64,000 nt of DNA from a virus. Made by a program: the position numbers and the translations under genes. Positions 19,275 to 28,370 of the stretch are shown here, piece by piece. Where the stretch lies: IMG/VR virus record IMGVR_UViG_3300044646_001937, positions 62,001-126,000 of that record; one strand, written 5' to 3'. Numbering within the stretch: the first letter of the stretch is position 1; the number at the start of each line of letters is the position of its first letter. The notes under the pieces were generated by a model. It was not told the origin of the DNA, made no database searches, and worked only from the letters and a program-made list of their open reading frames with translations.

Positions 19275-20813
19275 ATGGATAACTTATATTTACCGATACC
19301 AAAAGACTTTGTTGTATCTACATACAGAAAGTTAAATAAAGACATTCATGATTACAATGACATGGAGTGTCGAATACACTACATTGTTATAGGAAAAAAA
19401 GAAGGAAGGGCGTATAACATTAAAGATCTTCTGCCTGCAGATTTTCTGGCTGAATCATACGTGGAATATAATGTCGATCTTACTGGCATGTCTGAGCTGC
19501 AACTACAAGAGCACTATGTATTGCACGGCAAAAAAGAGCAAAGAATTTATTCTGTAGATTTACCTGACGATTTTGACGTTGAAGTGTATCGCTACATGAA
19601 TAGAGATATTTTTGATCAAACTGACGGATGGTTGAAGAGACACTATTATCAGCACGGGCAATACGAACAGCGTATATACTCTGATAGGCTGTACGATAAA
19701 TCTTTTTTTATTAATTACAATAATTTACATGAATCTGCCACATATGCAGATTATTTAAGTGATATTAGACAAATAAAATCTCAAGAGATTTTAGATATAA
19801 TCAACAGTACTCCTGACTTAGACGGTTATTTGCTGCTAGTGAGTCACGACAATTCAATTTACGGAGCTACTCATTATCTGTATTTATTGTTTGAATACCT
19901 CAGGTCTAAAAATTTTAAAGTAAAAATTTTAGATGCTGATTTTAACCCAATGCTTAAAGAAAAGTATGCAGTGAGTGATAGCGATATCTTATACTATAAA
20001 AAAGATGCTACGCTGCTATACCATATTTGCGTTAAAGCAAACCCTAGAAAAATATTTTTTAACTCTATGAGTTTCCCTATGGCGGAAGCTGCGAAATACC
20101 TTAATAGAGAAAGGTTAATAATTCACAGTCATGAAGTAAGACCTCACTATATATGTAGTTATCCTCCTGATTTCGTAGTAGCCAATACGATAGCTGAGCA
20201 ATATGAAGAATTACCTAAAGTACAACCTCCCATTATTTCTAATGAAACTTTAAAGCTGATAGACATCGAATTTGCTAAGCAGTCTTGTGTTAAAAATTAC
20301 TTAGGTGAACTGCAAACTGATAAAATTACTATAGGGATGTGTGGTAGTTTAACTACCAGAAAAAACTATAAGTTATTTATTGAGCTTGCTGAAAATTTAA
20401 AGCAGTTTAACTTTTTATGGGTAGGCGGGCATCAGGATGTTGGGGAAGATGTGGATAACTTTTACCATGTCAAAAACGTCGAGTTGCCTTACAGGTATTA
20501 CAATCTGATGGACTATTTTATACTTTGTTCTACAGAAGATCCTTGTCCTTATGTTGTACTGGAAAATCTTTATGTAGGTAATAAGGTTTTAACTTTTGAG
20601 AAAAACATATACACCAGACACGATAAAGTTTTTCTGACTGGACAGTTGTTTGAGTTCCCTGGCGAGATAAGCTATGAGAACGCCTACAAGCATATCGTAG
20701 CTAACTGCAAGAGTAAGAAGACCGCAGATACTCTAAATTACGGTAGGGATTATATTCTGAACAATTACGTTAATTTTAAACAGGAGTATCTTGCCACTTT
20801 GCTGCATACTTAA
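19275..20813 (+). CDS. GT4-like glycosyltransferase with N-terminal repeats
   Basis: 512 residues. The first ~135 residues hold three ~45-residue repeats of the type F-x-x-x-x-Y...N-x-D-[IL]...L-x-x-HY...HG-K-E-x-R-x-Y, a repeat often fused to bacterial glycosyltransferases. A GT-B fold follows: LLLVSHDNSIYGATHY, LIIHSHE, then the donor domain with IGMCGSLTTRKNYKLFIE and the CPYVVLENLYVG motif equivalent to the E-x7-E of GT4 enzymes. It would transfer a sugar from a nucleotide donor. Operon spacing from the pyruvyl transferase-like gene is 4 bases. Confidence 0.75.
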   Translation: MDNLYLPIPKDFVVSTYRKLNKDIHDYNDMECRIHYIVIGKKEGRAYNIKDLLPADFLAESYVEYNVDLTGMSELQLQEHYVLHGKKEQRIYSVDLPDDFDVEVYRYMNRDIFDQTDGWLKRHYYQHGQYEQRIYSDRLYDKSFFINYNNLHESATYADYLSDIRQIKSQEILDIINSTPDLDGYLLLVSHDNSIYGATHYLYLLFEYLRSKNFKVKILDADFNPMLKEKYAVSDSDILYYKKDATLLYHICVKANPRKIFFNSMSFPMAEAAKYLNRERLIIHSHEVRPHYICSYPPDFVVANTIAEQYEELPKVQPPIISNETLKLIDIEFAKQSCVKNYLGELQTDKITIGMCGSLTTRKNYKLFIELAENLKQFNFLWVGGHQDVGEDVDNFYHVKNVELPYRYYNLMDYFILCSTEDPCPYVVLENLYVGNKVLTFEKNIYTRHDKVFLTGQLFEFPGEISYENAYKHIVANCKSKKTADTLNYGRDYILNNYVNFKQEYLATLLHT

Positions 20814-20873
20814 AGAAATTAATCTTGTGTAGCTTTTGAGTTTAACGGATACTGACCTATATAGATTCCTGAT

Positions 20874-21989
20874 ATGAAAAATGATATAGTTATATATTCT
20901 CCTACAGTTACGCACTTAGAAAATCTCAATGTGAGACTTAGCGTCGAGGTTTTAATAGCTGAGGAAAAAAAGATTCTCTGGTATGAGACAGCTAGCGAGT
21001 ATGAGGCTTTTTTGCTTTCTGAGCGTATGGACGCTTTTTTGGTTGCAGTTCTTCCGTTGGCTATGCGCATCAAAAAAAACATAATTTGTGAAGCACCTGT
21101 AACTGAGCAATTTTTACATAATTTAAACCAGTTATTAATACCCCTTCTCTGCAAAGGCGATTCAAGATTATTTCACTCAAAAATTAGTGCTTCTAGTGAT
21201 GCTTCAAAGTTAATCTCTGCAAATGGTGTAGCTACTGGAATGTCTTGTGGGGTTGATAGTTTACATACAACATTAACGTATTTAAATTCGTCGTTTACAT
21301 CGATGAATTTAACGCATCTTTATACCGGTAATTATTTGTACGGCAATAAAGGAGCCATATATGATCGCGCAGATTTAGTTGCAAAAGATTTGAATTTAAA
21401 ATTAGTTAAGACACACACTAATATTTCGGAGCTTTTTAAAGAGTTTAACTTACCTCATGTACCAACCCATTTTTTCAAAACAATCTTCGGAGTGCTATGC
21501 TTGAAAAAGTTATTTAAAATTTATTACTATTCGTCTGCTGGAGATTTTGCTAGTAATTTTTTATTGAAAAATAATTCAGACAAAGACACTACCGATATAG
21601 AGCTTTTGCTTTTATATATGTTTTCAACGCCAGATTTCCAGCTTATCAGTGGAGGAGGAAGTGTTGATAGATTACAAAAAACAAAAGAATTAATTAATTT
21701 TGACCCAGCTCAAAAATATTTAAATGTTTGTTTAAACCCTTATCTAGCGGTTAATTGTGGGAAGTGTGGAAAATGTTTAAGAACTTTATTATCGTTAGAT
21801 ATGCTCGGGGCTTTGGACTTATTCAGAAATGTTTTTAATGTAGATGAATACTTAAAAAACAGGTTAGACGCTTTTATGTTTTTAGTAAAAGGAAATCCGT
21901 CGAGAAACCCTTATTTAAGTGGCGTATACCAGTATTTTTTGACTAAAGAACCAAATTTAATACAGAAAGCAAAAAAGCAATTAAAGTAA
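20874..21989 (+). CDS. PP-loop ATPase-type enzyme with CxxCxxC motif
   Basis: 371 residues. A PP-loop pyrophosphatase signature, M-S-C-G-V-D-S (123-129), occupies the place of the usual SGG-x-DS and would bind ATP to adenylate a substrate, as in asparagine synthetase-, QueC- and WbpG-like enzymes. Near the C-terminus C295, C298 and C301 (NCGKCGKCLRTL) form a metal or Fe-S/zinc knuckle common in this branch. A TYL...LYTGNYLYG segment follows the PP-loop. Given its neighbours, amidation or amination of a nonulosonate or other sugar is the best guess; the specific reaction cannot be read from the sequence. It starts 60 bases after the upstream gene and is followed 1 base later by the next. Confidence 0.6.
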   Translation: MKNDIVIYSPTVTHLENLNVRLSVEVLIAEEKKILWYETASEYEAFLLSERMDAFLVAVLPLAMRIKKNIICEAPVTEQFLHNLNQLLIPLLCKGDSRLFHSKISASSDASKLISANGVATGMSCGVDSLHTTLTYLNSSFTSMNLTHLYTGNYLYGNKGAIYDRADLVAKDLNLKLVKTHTNISELFKEFNLPHVPTHFFKTIFGVLCLKKLFKIYYYSSAGDFASNFLLKNNSDKDTTDIELLLLYMFSTPDFQLISGGGSVDRLQKTKELINFDPAQKYLNVCLNPYLAVNCGKCGKCLRTLLSLDMLGALDLFRNVFNVDEYLKNRLDAFMFLVKGNPSRNPYLSGVYQYFLTKEPNLIQKAKKQLK

Positions 21990-21990
21990 T

Positions 21991-22959
21991 ATGAGTTTGC
22001 CTCCTTTAAAAATAGTGTTAAAAACCAAAGATGAAGATTTTTTAATAGAGTCTTGGCTGGAGTATTACAAAAATCTTGTTGGTGAAGAGAATATAATTAT
22101 TTACGACGACCACAGCACATCGACACATGTGTTGGATACTTATAGTAAGTATAAAAAAGTAGATATCAGAAAGATGCCAAAAGAGTTTGCACATTTTCAT
22201 GGCTTACATACTTATCTTGAACTGCGCGAGGAGATGAAACAAGCGTGCATGTATTACACTATTATAGACACTGATGAATTTTTGTGTTTTTTTGATCACG
22301 ATAAAAAAACAATAGATAATTCTAAGGTTTTAGACTTTATATCAGCAAACAATCATCGTGATGTGTTTCCTACCACATGGATATTTAACATGTACCATGG
22401 TTCATGTTTTAAAAAACTCACAGATGTCAGAGATTTTAATTTTGAGCTGAGTACAGTTAACGTTGATTTGGGTAAAGCGATTGCTTCTAGCAGTGGCAGG
22501 GCAGGTGAAAATATTGGACATAACATTAGCACGGCAACAAATACTTCAAATAAAGTTAAAATGCAATCTTGCCCAGAATTATTATTATTGCATACAAACC
22601 ATGTTAACTGGGAAAGTAGAATTAAAACTAGAATAAATTTTGCTAGGCAGGCTGGAGTAAAATTTAACAGCCTAGAAGAACTACTTGAGCAAATAAAAAA
22701 TAAAAGTAAAAAGACATATCACGAAATCGACATCTTTGAGTATTACACAGATAGAGAAAAATTTTTTAATAACAAAGCAGTTAAAATGCAGCATAACCAT
22801 ATGGTAATGACTACCGACGTGCTTAGCTCGTGGAGCAATAACCAAGCCATATCAAAAACATCCTTAACAGACGTTAATTTTGATCTGCGCGAAAAAATTA
22901 ACAACTTGTTTGAAAGGCAGTTCAACAAACCGGATAAGTTTGATTTTGTTAAAGCTTAA
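21991..22959 (+). CDS. Glycosyltransferase (GT92/GT2-like)
   Basis: 322 residues. The N-terminus (KIVLKTKDEDFLIESWLEYY) followed by IIIYDDHSTD-like and the metal-binding IDTDEFL motif matches the GT92/GT2-like 'glycosyltransferase family 92' pattern: a strand, W-L-E-Y-Y helix, DDxS, then D-x-D-E-F. A conserved HxxH-type region (LLLLHTNHVNWESR) follows in the second half. It would use a nucleotide-sugar donor; acceptor unknown. It begins 1 base after the PP-loop gene, so they are co-translated. Confidence 0.7.
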   Translation: MSLPPLKIVLKTKDEDFLIESWLEYYKNLVGEENIIIYDDHSTSTHVLDTYSKYKKVDIRKMPKEFAHFHGLHTYLELREEMKQACMYYTIIDTDEFLCFFDHDKKTIDNSKVLDFISANNHRDVFPTTWIFNMYHGSCFKKLTDVRDFNFELSTVNVDLGKAIASSSGRAGENIGHNISTATNTSNKVKMQSCPELLLLHTNHVNWESRIKTRINFARQAGVKFNSLEELLEQIKNKSKKTYHEIDIFEYYTDREKFFNNKAVKMQHNHMVMTTDVLSSWSNNQAISKTSLTDVNFDLREKINNLFERQFNKPDKFDFVKA

Positions 22960-22982
22960 TATATCTCTTGAAATTTTAAGTT

Positions 22983-24101
22983 ATGGAGGATAAAATAAAT
23001 TTTAAACAACCGCAACTACATTTTATGGACTTAACAAAATTAACCTTACAAGAGATAGATCAGCTAATTGCCCGTACAAGAAAAGAAAAAGTGTTGGAAC
23101 ACCACGACGCGTATGTTTCTGCGCTAGCTCCTGAGGTTACAGAGCTTAGACAAAAATTAATGGAAGCTGACAGACTTTTTCTTGCTCCTCTTCTTAAGCT
23201 AAGAGAAGAAAAAATCTTAGAAGAAGAAATCAAAAAAGCTCTTGAAGAAAACCCTTTAATTAAAGAAGTGGAAAAAGAGGTTACTGGAAAATCCGAAGCA
23301 ACGGCTAAGCCTAATGTGTCGGCTCCTTCAGTCAGTACAAGGCGCAATCACTATCTTCTACCTTTACTTAAGAAGGCTATGGCCGCCAGATGTCATACAT
23401 GGTTAGTCGGTCCTGCAGGTAGCGGTAAATCTACCTTGGCAGCTAATGCCGCAGCAGAATTAAAGATGCCTTATGCTGCACTCAGTGTTTGCAGTCAGAC
23501 TACTAAAACAGATTTCTTGGGTTATCTTGACGCACACGGCGTTTATAGATCTACTAGCTTCCGCGAGATCTATGAGAATGGTGGCATCTTCTGCCTGGAT
23601 GAAGTAGATAACGGAAATGCTAACGTATTGGCTGTGCTTAACAGCTCATTATCTGGAGACGAAACATTGTTCCCTGATAAGGTGGTTAAGAAGCATAAAA
23701 ACTTTGTGGTTGTATCTTGCGCCAACACTTTTGGCCTTGGTTCTTCTATTAGTTATGTCGGACGTACACAGATCGACGCAGCCACACTAGATCGCTTCTT
23801 CTTTGTTGAGATGCCATATGATGACGGTCTTGAAGCTCATGTTGCTGGCTTCCCTGGTGTAGCTTCTCCTAAATGGAATGATGGCGCAGGTAAAGTTCCT
23901 ACAGTTGAATCTTGGTTGGCTACAGTGCAGAAGGTTAGAGATGCTGTGGCTGAGTTGGGAGCAAAAGCAATTATTTCTCCTCGCGCTACCTACAACGGTA
24001 TTGCACTGATTAAGCAGGGAGTGCCTCAGCAGTTCCTTGAAAAGGGTCTTTTGTACAAGAGCCTTTCTGCTGAAACTGTAGCTAAAATTCGCCAGGCTTA
24101 A
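22983..24101 (+). CDS. CobS/MoxR-like AAA+ ATPase
   Basis: 372 residues. N-terminal ~110 residues are a charged coiled coil. The AAA_5-type ATPase domain has Walker A GPAGSGKST (143-151), an F-C-L-D-E-V-D Walker B (DE 206-207), a sensor-1 SCAN segment and an arginine-containing DAATLDRFFFVEMPYD block. This combination matches the CobS branch (ATPase subunit of aerobic cobaltochelatase) and related MoxR ATPases, which work with a VWA/MIDAS partner. Phages often carry such stand-alone ATPases, so cobalt insertion should not be assumed. The next gene, 4 bases downstream, is its likely partner. Codons look closer to those of 24106-26081 than to the AT-rich genes before it. Confidence 0.75.
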   Translation: MEDKINFKQPQLHFMDLTKLTLQEIDQLIARTRKEKVLEHHDAYVSALAPEVTELRQKLMEADRLFLAPLLKLREEKILEEEIKKALEENPLIKEVEKEVTGKSEATAKPNVSAPSVSTRRNHYLLPLLKKAMAARCHTWLVGPAGSGKSTLAANAAAELKMPYAALSVCSQTTKTDFLGYLDAHGVYRSTSFREIYENGGIFCLDEVDNGNANVLAVLNSSLSGDETLFPDKVVKKHKNFVVVSCANTFGLGSSISYVGRTQIDAATLDRFFFVEMPYDDGLEAHVAGFPGVASPKWNDGAGKVPTVESWLATVQKVRDAVAELGAKAIISPRATYNGIALIKQGVPQQFLEKGLLYKSLSAETVAKIRQA

Positions 24102-24105
24102 TAGC

Positions 24106-24885
24106 ATGGATACAACTATCAAATTCGAATCTACAGAGGATTTTGTAGATTTCGTAGATCATGCCAGCATGATGGATGTACTCAGCTCAGCCAGATCTGG
24201 CTGGGTTGATGGGGCTGTAGCGATACATGACCTATTGCAGAGTTTGTCGTTGTATATTGAACCTGAAAAGTTCTGGAAAGAGTTTAATCCAAATCTAAGT
24301 GGGTTGTTCTTTGATATTGGTCTTGTTTGTGCAGGTATTCCTGAATGCTGGTTAGAACCTCAGGATGCACAGAACAGAGGTTCATATGTATCTACTGATC
24401 CTGACGAAGAACGTAGAATTATCAACATAGGCTACAATGTTACTACTCCATATAATTTCTCTAAAACAAGCGTTATTGAGCGTGGAGCAATTACTGCCAT
24501 TCTTGCCTATCTTTTAGAGCAGTCTGGAAGAGCTGTAAGTATTACGCAGTACTGCAGCATATCCAAGAATAATCATAACTTCTACGGATCTCTAGTTGTT
24601 AAGCCTGCGGATAGATTATTAGACATGGACTTGTTGAGCTTCTGGCTTGTAAGTCCTGATTCTTTCCGTAAATGCTGGATGCGTGTGCTGGAGGGTTTAC
24701 CTAATGCGAAGAAGTTAGGTTTAGATAACGGGATGTACGGTAGTCCTGAACCCTTGTACGGCATCGAGCTTTCTGATGTCTTTGTTAGAGGAATCAGGAA
24801 CAAGGCAGATCTTTGGACAAGACAGGATAGCGTGGATTGGGTGTGCAATTCACTAGAGAAGTTGCAGATTAAATATTTAGTGTAA
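24106..24885 (+). CDS. Putative partner protein of the AAA+ ATPase
   Basis: 259 residues, starting 4 bases after the ATPase gene. The family is not recognised with certainty. It has an N-terminal helical section (FESTEDFVDFVDHA, SGWVDGAVAIHDLL), a central strand-rich segment (INIGYNVTTPYNFSKTSVIERGA), and an alternation of strands and helices that would suit a VWA-like alpha/beta fold, but no clean MIDAS DxSxS is present. Tight linkage to a CobS/MoxR-type ATPase, which normally pairs with an adaptor or VWA protein, is the only functional clue. Confidence 0.55.
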   Translation: MDTTIKFESTEDFVDFVDHASMMDVLSSARSGWVDGAVAIHDLLQSLSLYIEPEKFWKEFNPNLSGLFFDIGLVCAGIPECWLEPQDAQNRGSYVSTDPDEERRIINIGYNVTTPYNFSKTSVIERGAITAILAYLLEQSGRAVSITQYCSISKNNHNFYGSLVVKPADRLLDMDLLSFWLVSPDSFRKCWMRVLEGLPNAKKLGLDNGMYGSPEPLYGIELSDVFVRGIRNKADLWTRQDSVDWVCNSLEKLQIKYLV

Positions 24886-24892
24886 TAAACAG

Positions 24893-24920
24893 TTGATCTG
24901 TTTTAGTTGCTAGGTATAGT
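24893..24920 (+). promoter_or_regulatory. Candidate promoter with overlapping dyad
   Basis: TTGATC (24893-24898), 16-base spacer, TATAGT (24915-24920); the ATG of the next gene is 9 bases downstream. The -35 lies inside a small dyad AACAG-5-CTGTT (24888-24902), a possible operator. Confidence 0.45.
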
Positions 24921-24929
24921 CATAGAACT

Positions 24930-26081
24930 ATGCCTACTAACTTACATTGTTTAGGTGTTCCGCACACCGTAACTCACCCAGATTATTCAGCCTGTGCTTT
25001 CACGCAGAAAGTACTTAAGTTCTTGGAGATGTACAAGGACGACCCTAATTATAAAACAATTCATTACGGTCATCCTGACTCATTAACATCTGCACATGAG
25101 CATGTTAATGTAACAAATAACGATATTCTCCAGCAAACTTACGGTAATTATGATTGGCGTAAAAACCAGTTCAAACACGATTCAGGAGATCTAGCGCATA
25201 CAGTTTTTAATTCATGGGCGGCAAAAGCTATTATTGAGCGTAAGCAAAAAGGGGATCTTGTACTAGCCTTCTGGGGAGGTACAGCCCAGGCATGTAATGA
25301 CGCTAATGTAGATGGTGATCTAATTGTTGTTGAGCCTGGTATTGGTTCTGGAGGAGCTTTCGCAAAGTTTAGGTGCTATGAATCGCATCCGTTGAGAGCA
25401 GCATTTGTAGGTACTAATGGAGTAGCCAGATGCTATCCTGAATGGTATTGGCGCGTTGTTCCAAATTATTTCGATCTCAGAAATTTTGACACCACTATGG
25501 AGCGTGAAGACTACGCTTTGTATATTGGGCGTATTGGGGGCAACAAGGGGCTAGATATCGCCATTGACGCTTGTAAGCGTATGGGTATTAAACTGAAGAT
25601 TGCTGGTCAAGGTGGGCCTGAGGGGGTAGGGCTTAAGGAATGGCCTGACCATGTTGAATTTGTCGGCTACGCTGATATTGAGAAAAGAAAAGAATTGATG
25701 GGTAAGGCTAAGTTCGGTTTCTTACTCAGTATTTATTGGGAACCGTTTGGTGGTACAGCTGTAGAGATGATGCTTAGCGGTTGTGTGCCTATTTTAAGTG
25801 ATATGGGTGCAATGACTGAGTATTGTGTAGATGGCTTAAACGGATTTAGGTGCAATACTATGGGCGATATTCTTAGAGCTATCAGGCTTGTTGATACTAT
25901 TGACAGGGATAAGATGATTCAATTTGCTAGAGACAACTTTAGTCTTGAAAACGTGAAGCCTAAGTTTGATCGAGCTTTTGATGATTTTAAAGATGTGTTT
26001 GGCGGTAAGGGTTGGTACGAAGATCACAATCGGCCATTGAAAACTGGACAAGGCTTGAACTACCGCGCATTATATGTATAA
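24930..26081 (+). CDS. GT4 family glycosyltransferase
   Basis: 383 residues with a GT-B fold. The C-terminal donor domain is clear: YIGRIGGNKGLDIAIDA, LKIAGQGG, VEFVGYAD, and the W-E-P-F-G-G-T-A-V-E-M-M motif (E271 and E279) typical of GT4, followed by GCVPILSDMGAMTEYCVDG. The N-terminal domain includes HCLGVPHT and DYSACAFTQK segments. A retaining transfer from a nucleotide-sugar is expected. The next gene overlaps it by 8 bases. Confidence 0.85.
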   Translation: MPTNLHCLGVPHTVTHPDYSACAFTQKVLKFLEMYKDDPNYKTIHYGHPDSLTSAHEHVNVTNNDILQQTYGNYDWRKNQFKHDSGDLAHTVFNSWAAKAIIERKQKGDLVLAFWGGTAQACNDANVDGDLIVVEPGIGSGGAFAKFRCYESHPLRAAFVGTNGVARCYPEWYWRVVPNYFDLRNFDTTMEREDYALYIGRIGGNKGLDIAIDACKRMGIKLKIAGQGGPEGVGLKEWPDHVEFVGYADIEKRKELMGKAKFGFLLSIYWEPFGGTAVEMMLSGCVPILSDMGAMTEYCVDGLNGFRCNTMGDILRAIRLVDTIDRDKMIQFARDNFSLENVKPKFDRAFDDFKDVFGGKGWYEDHNRPLKTGQGLNYRALYV

Positions 26082-26961
26082 AAAATCTGTACTTTTTTAT
26101 ACCCAAAATAGATGGGCTTTCGGTCAAATACACCATGCTCTCATTAAGAGATTTTGGGAGCATGGGTATTACTGCCACTTGCTAGACTGGGGACAACATT
26201 ATAGTGAATTAGATTGGAAATTTTTAAATCTTAAATTTGATATATTTGTAACTACACCGGAAGCAATTCGCGCTTTAAAGTATAACAAAATAGACCCAAG
26301 TAAAATTGTATCTGTAGCACACGCTGAAAAAGACATTGTGGGTGGGATAGCCGCGCAAGATGTCAAAATATTTGACGACATTAAATCATTTGGTGTAGTA
26401 AATAGTGATCTAGCAGTTGCTGCGGCCAAGCTGGGTGTTGCTAGAATTCCTGATTTGGTTAAAGTGGGGATAGACTTTGATCATTTCTATTTACAGAAAT
26501 CTGATAGCTTAATCACACTGGGTTATGCTGGTGAAGTTAAGCATATAGCTGCAGATAACGAAGACTGTAAAAGAGCGCATCTTGTGAATACTGTGATGGA
26601 GAAGTCTAAAATAAACTTTAGACAACATCAATTTTTCCACCACCTTGCAATGTCCGGGTACTATTCAACTATAGATGCCTGTATATGCTCATCAAGATCT
26701 GAAACTGCTGGGCTCCCCAACATGGAGGCGGCGGCGGCTGGAAGATTAGTATTGTCTACAGGTGTAGGATACTTCGATGGTTCTTATGGAGTATTGCTAC
26801 GCACTCCTGAGAATGAGTTTGTTGAAGATGCTGTTGCAGCTTTAGAGATGTACAAAGATCCTGCCCTATATTCTGAAGCTTGCGAAAAGTCACAGCAATA
26901 TTCCAGAGATCATCATGATTGGAGTCATCATATTGATGGCTGGTTAAAACTGTTTGCTTAA
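26074..26961 (+). CDS. GT4-like glycosyltransferase
   Basis: 295 residues. Starts within the end of the preceding glycosyltransferase (ATG at 26074). A compact GT-B-like protein: VLFYTQNRWAFGQIH opening strand, DIFVTTPEAIRAL, VSVAHAEKD, then LGYAGEVKH and CICSSRSETAGLPNMEAAAAG, which matches the GT4 donor-site E-x-x-G-x-x-x-x-E-A-x-A-x-G pattern. Shorter than typical GT4 enzymes (about 350-400 residues). Likely acts in the same glycan pathway as its neighbours. Confidence 0.7.
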   Translation: MYKKSVLFYTQNRWAFGQIHHALIKRFWEHGYYCHLLDWGQHYSELDWKFLNLKFDIFVTTPEAIRALKYNKIDPSKIVSVAHAEKDIVGGIAAQDVKIFDDIKSFGVVNSDLAVAAAKLGVARIPDLVKVGIDFDHFYLQKSDSLITLGYAGEVKHIAADNEDCKRAHLVNTVMEKSKINFRQHQFFHHLAMSGYYSTIDACICSSRSETAGLPNMEAAAAGRLVLSTGVGYFDGSYGVLLRTPENEFVEDAVAALEMYKDPALYSEACEKSQQYSRDHHDWSHHIDGWLKLFA

Positions 26962-26962
26962 A

Positions 26963-27727
26963 ATGAATTCAACTAGATATCTAATTAATTGCATAGAGAA
27001 TAGTGTGCCTGTGTCTTTTTCAAAATACGGAGATGGTGAATATTTTGCGGCTTCTGGATGCGCTGGAGCAAACTGTGACGGTGACAGATATACTCTGAAG
27101 CTCAAGGAAGAGCTGATAGATAGTATTAGATATATGGTAGATGTTTCTGAGAATGCAATGATAGGTCAATGGCCTGATGTAAATGTAAAAGCGTTTTGGC
27201 AGAGTCTGTGCACAAAGCAAATAAATTGGGTAGACTACCATACAGTGCTTCCATGCAATAAGGATACGCAAGACAAGATAGAGCTATTGAAGGCTGTTAA
27301 AAAAAGTAGTTTAAATAAAATATACGTATGCAATCCATTGTTAATTAAAGCACAGCATTTGCTGGATATTAACCACATGGTGCATGTGCCTTTTAACAAT
27401 TGGTTTGATACTGAGCTATACTCTAAGGTACTGGAAAATACCGTAAAAGCCATAACTAGCAGTAGGCCGAATATAATTATGACCAGTGCAGGTATGGGAG
27501 CTAAAGTATTAATTGCAGCTTTAAGTAAACAGTTTCCAAATAACATCTATCTAGATTTTGGATCAGCACTGGACAAGATATGTACTAAAAAAACATCTAG
27601 AGGTTGGGAGAGAGATTATGATGCGTACATGCAAGATCTAGCGGACATTCTTCCTAGCGATTGGGATAACCCTATATTCGATAGTGTTTATCTAGCTGCA
27701 GCAGAAACATTCGGGAGGCATTTATGA
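26963..27727 (+). CDS. GT-D fold glycosyltransferase (DUF1792-like)
   Basis: 254 residues from the ATG at 26963, 1 base after the previous stop; a TTG at 26954 is an alternative that would overlap. It resembles the DUF1792/GT-D glycosyltransferases: an early FSKYGDGEYFA segment providing the DxE metal-binding motif, IGQWPDV, and the C-terminal SAGMGAKVLIAAL...IYLDFGSALD pattern. The GT-D fold binds the nucleotide-sugar through DxE rather than DxD. The stop overlaps the next start (ATGA). Confidence 0.65.
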   Translation: MNSTRYLINCIENSVPVSFSKYGDGEYFAASGCAGANCDGDRYTLKLKEELIDSIRYMVDVSENAMIGQWPDVNVKAFWQSLCTKQINWVDYHTVLPCNKDTQDKIELLKAVKKSSLNKIYVCNPLLIKAQHLLDINHMVHVPFNNWFDTELYSKVLENTVKAITSSRPNIIMTSAGMGAKVLIAALSKQFPNNIYLDFGSALDKICTKKTSRGWERDYDAYMQDLADILPSDWDNPIFDSVYLAAAETFGRHL

Positions 27728-28368
27728 GAAACTGCGTAATTATTACATCTGTAATAGAGCCGTCCAGCGCGCCGTTGAGTTACACAGACAAAAGAAGCGT
27801 ATACTCTAAAGATGAGAGGTACGTCCAGACTCTCGAGACGCTAGAGTCAGTTAAAAAATATATACCTGACACTGACATAGCTATAGTAGAATGCAGTCCT
27901 GTTTCTAAGATGCTGTATGATCTAAGTACAAAAGCAGATGTGTTTTTAAACTTGTACCCTAACGAAGAAATTAGGAAAAACCCTAACAAGGGTGTAGCTG
28001 AGGCAAGGATGCTTCTAGCTATGCTGGATATTATAGAAAAATGGGAGTATCAGAACGTATTCAAGCTTACAGGGCGCTATCTTTTAAATAGCGACTTTGA
28101 CTATTCTCTATGGGACAACAAAAGCATAACAGTTAAAAAAACAAACCACTACTCCGGTCCTTCGATACACACCTTCCTGTACAAGTTCAACAAAGACAGC
28201 ATCTCAAAGCTTAAGGAAATTTGCAGTTATTTAATAGCCAGCAACGACCCAGCTCCAGTTGAGCAAGTTTTTCATAAGTATCTTTCAGACACACCTCATA
28301 TTAGCATAATAGGCAATATTGGCGTCACTGCCAGATGGTCTTGCTATAATCACATAGACCTTTTTTAA
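27724..28368 (+). CDS. Putative glycosyltransferase-like protein
   Basis: 214 residues overlapping the previous gene by 4 bases. The pattern VIITSVIEPSS...LSYTDKRSVYSKDER...QTLETLESV, DTDIAIVECSP, and VFKLTGRYLL resembles uncharacterised proteins in lipopolysaccharide and capsule loci with a GT-A-like alpha/beta fold, but no DxD motif is obvious. It is probably a transferase of the same glycan pathway; this is inferred mainly from operon position and the KLTGRY segment. Confidence 0.5.
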   Translation: MRNCVIITSVIEPSSAPLSYTDKRSVYSKDERYVQTLETLESVKKYIPDTDIAIVECSPVSKMLYDLSTKADVFLNLYPNEEIRKNPNKGVAEARMLLAMLDIIEKWEYQNVFKLTGRYLLNSDFDYSLWDNKSITVKKTNHYSGPSIHTFLYKFNKDSISKLKEICSYLIASNDPAPVEQVFHKYLSDTPHISIIGNIGVTARWSCYNHIDLF

Positions 28369-28370
28369 TT

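Noticed and set aside
22983-24885. Evidence of B12 biosynthesis (cobaltochelatase)
   Set aside because: A CobS-like ATPase alone is common in phages and no CobN or other pathway genes were seen.
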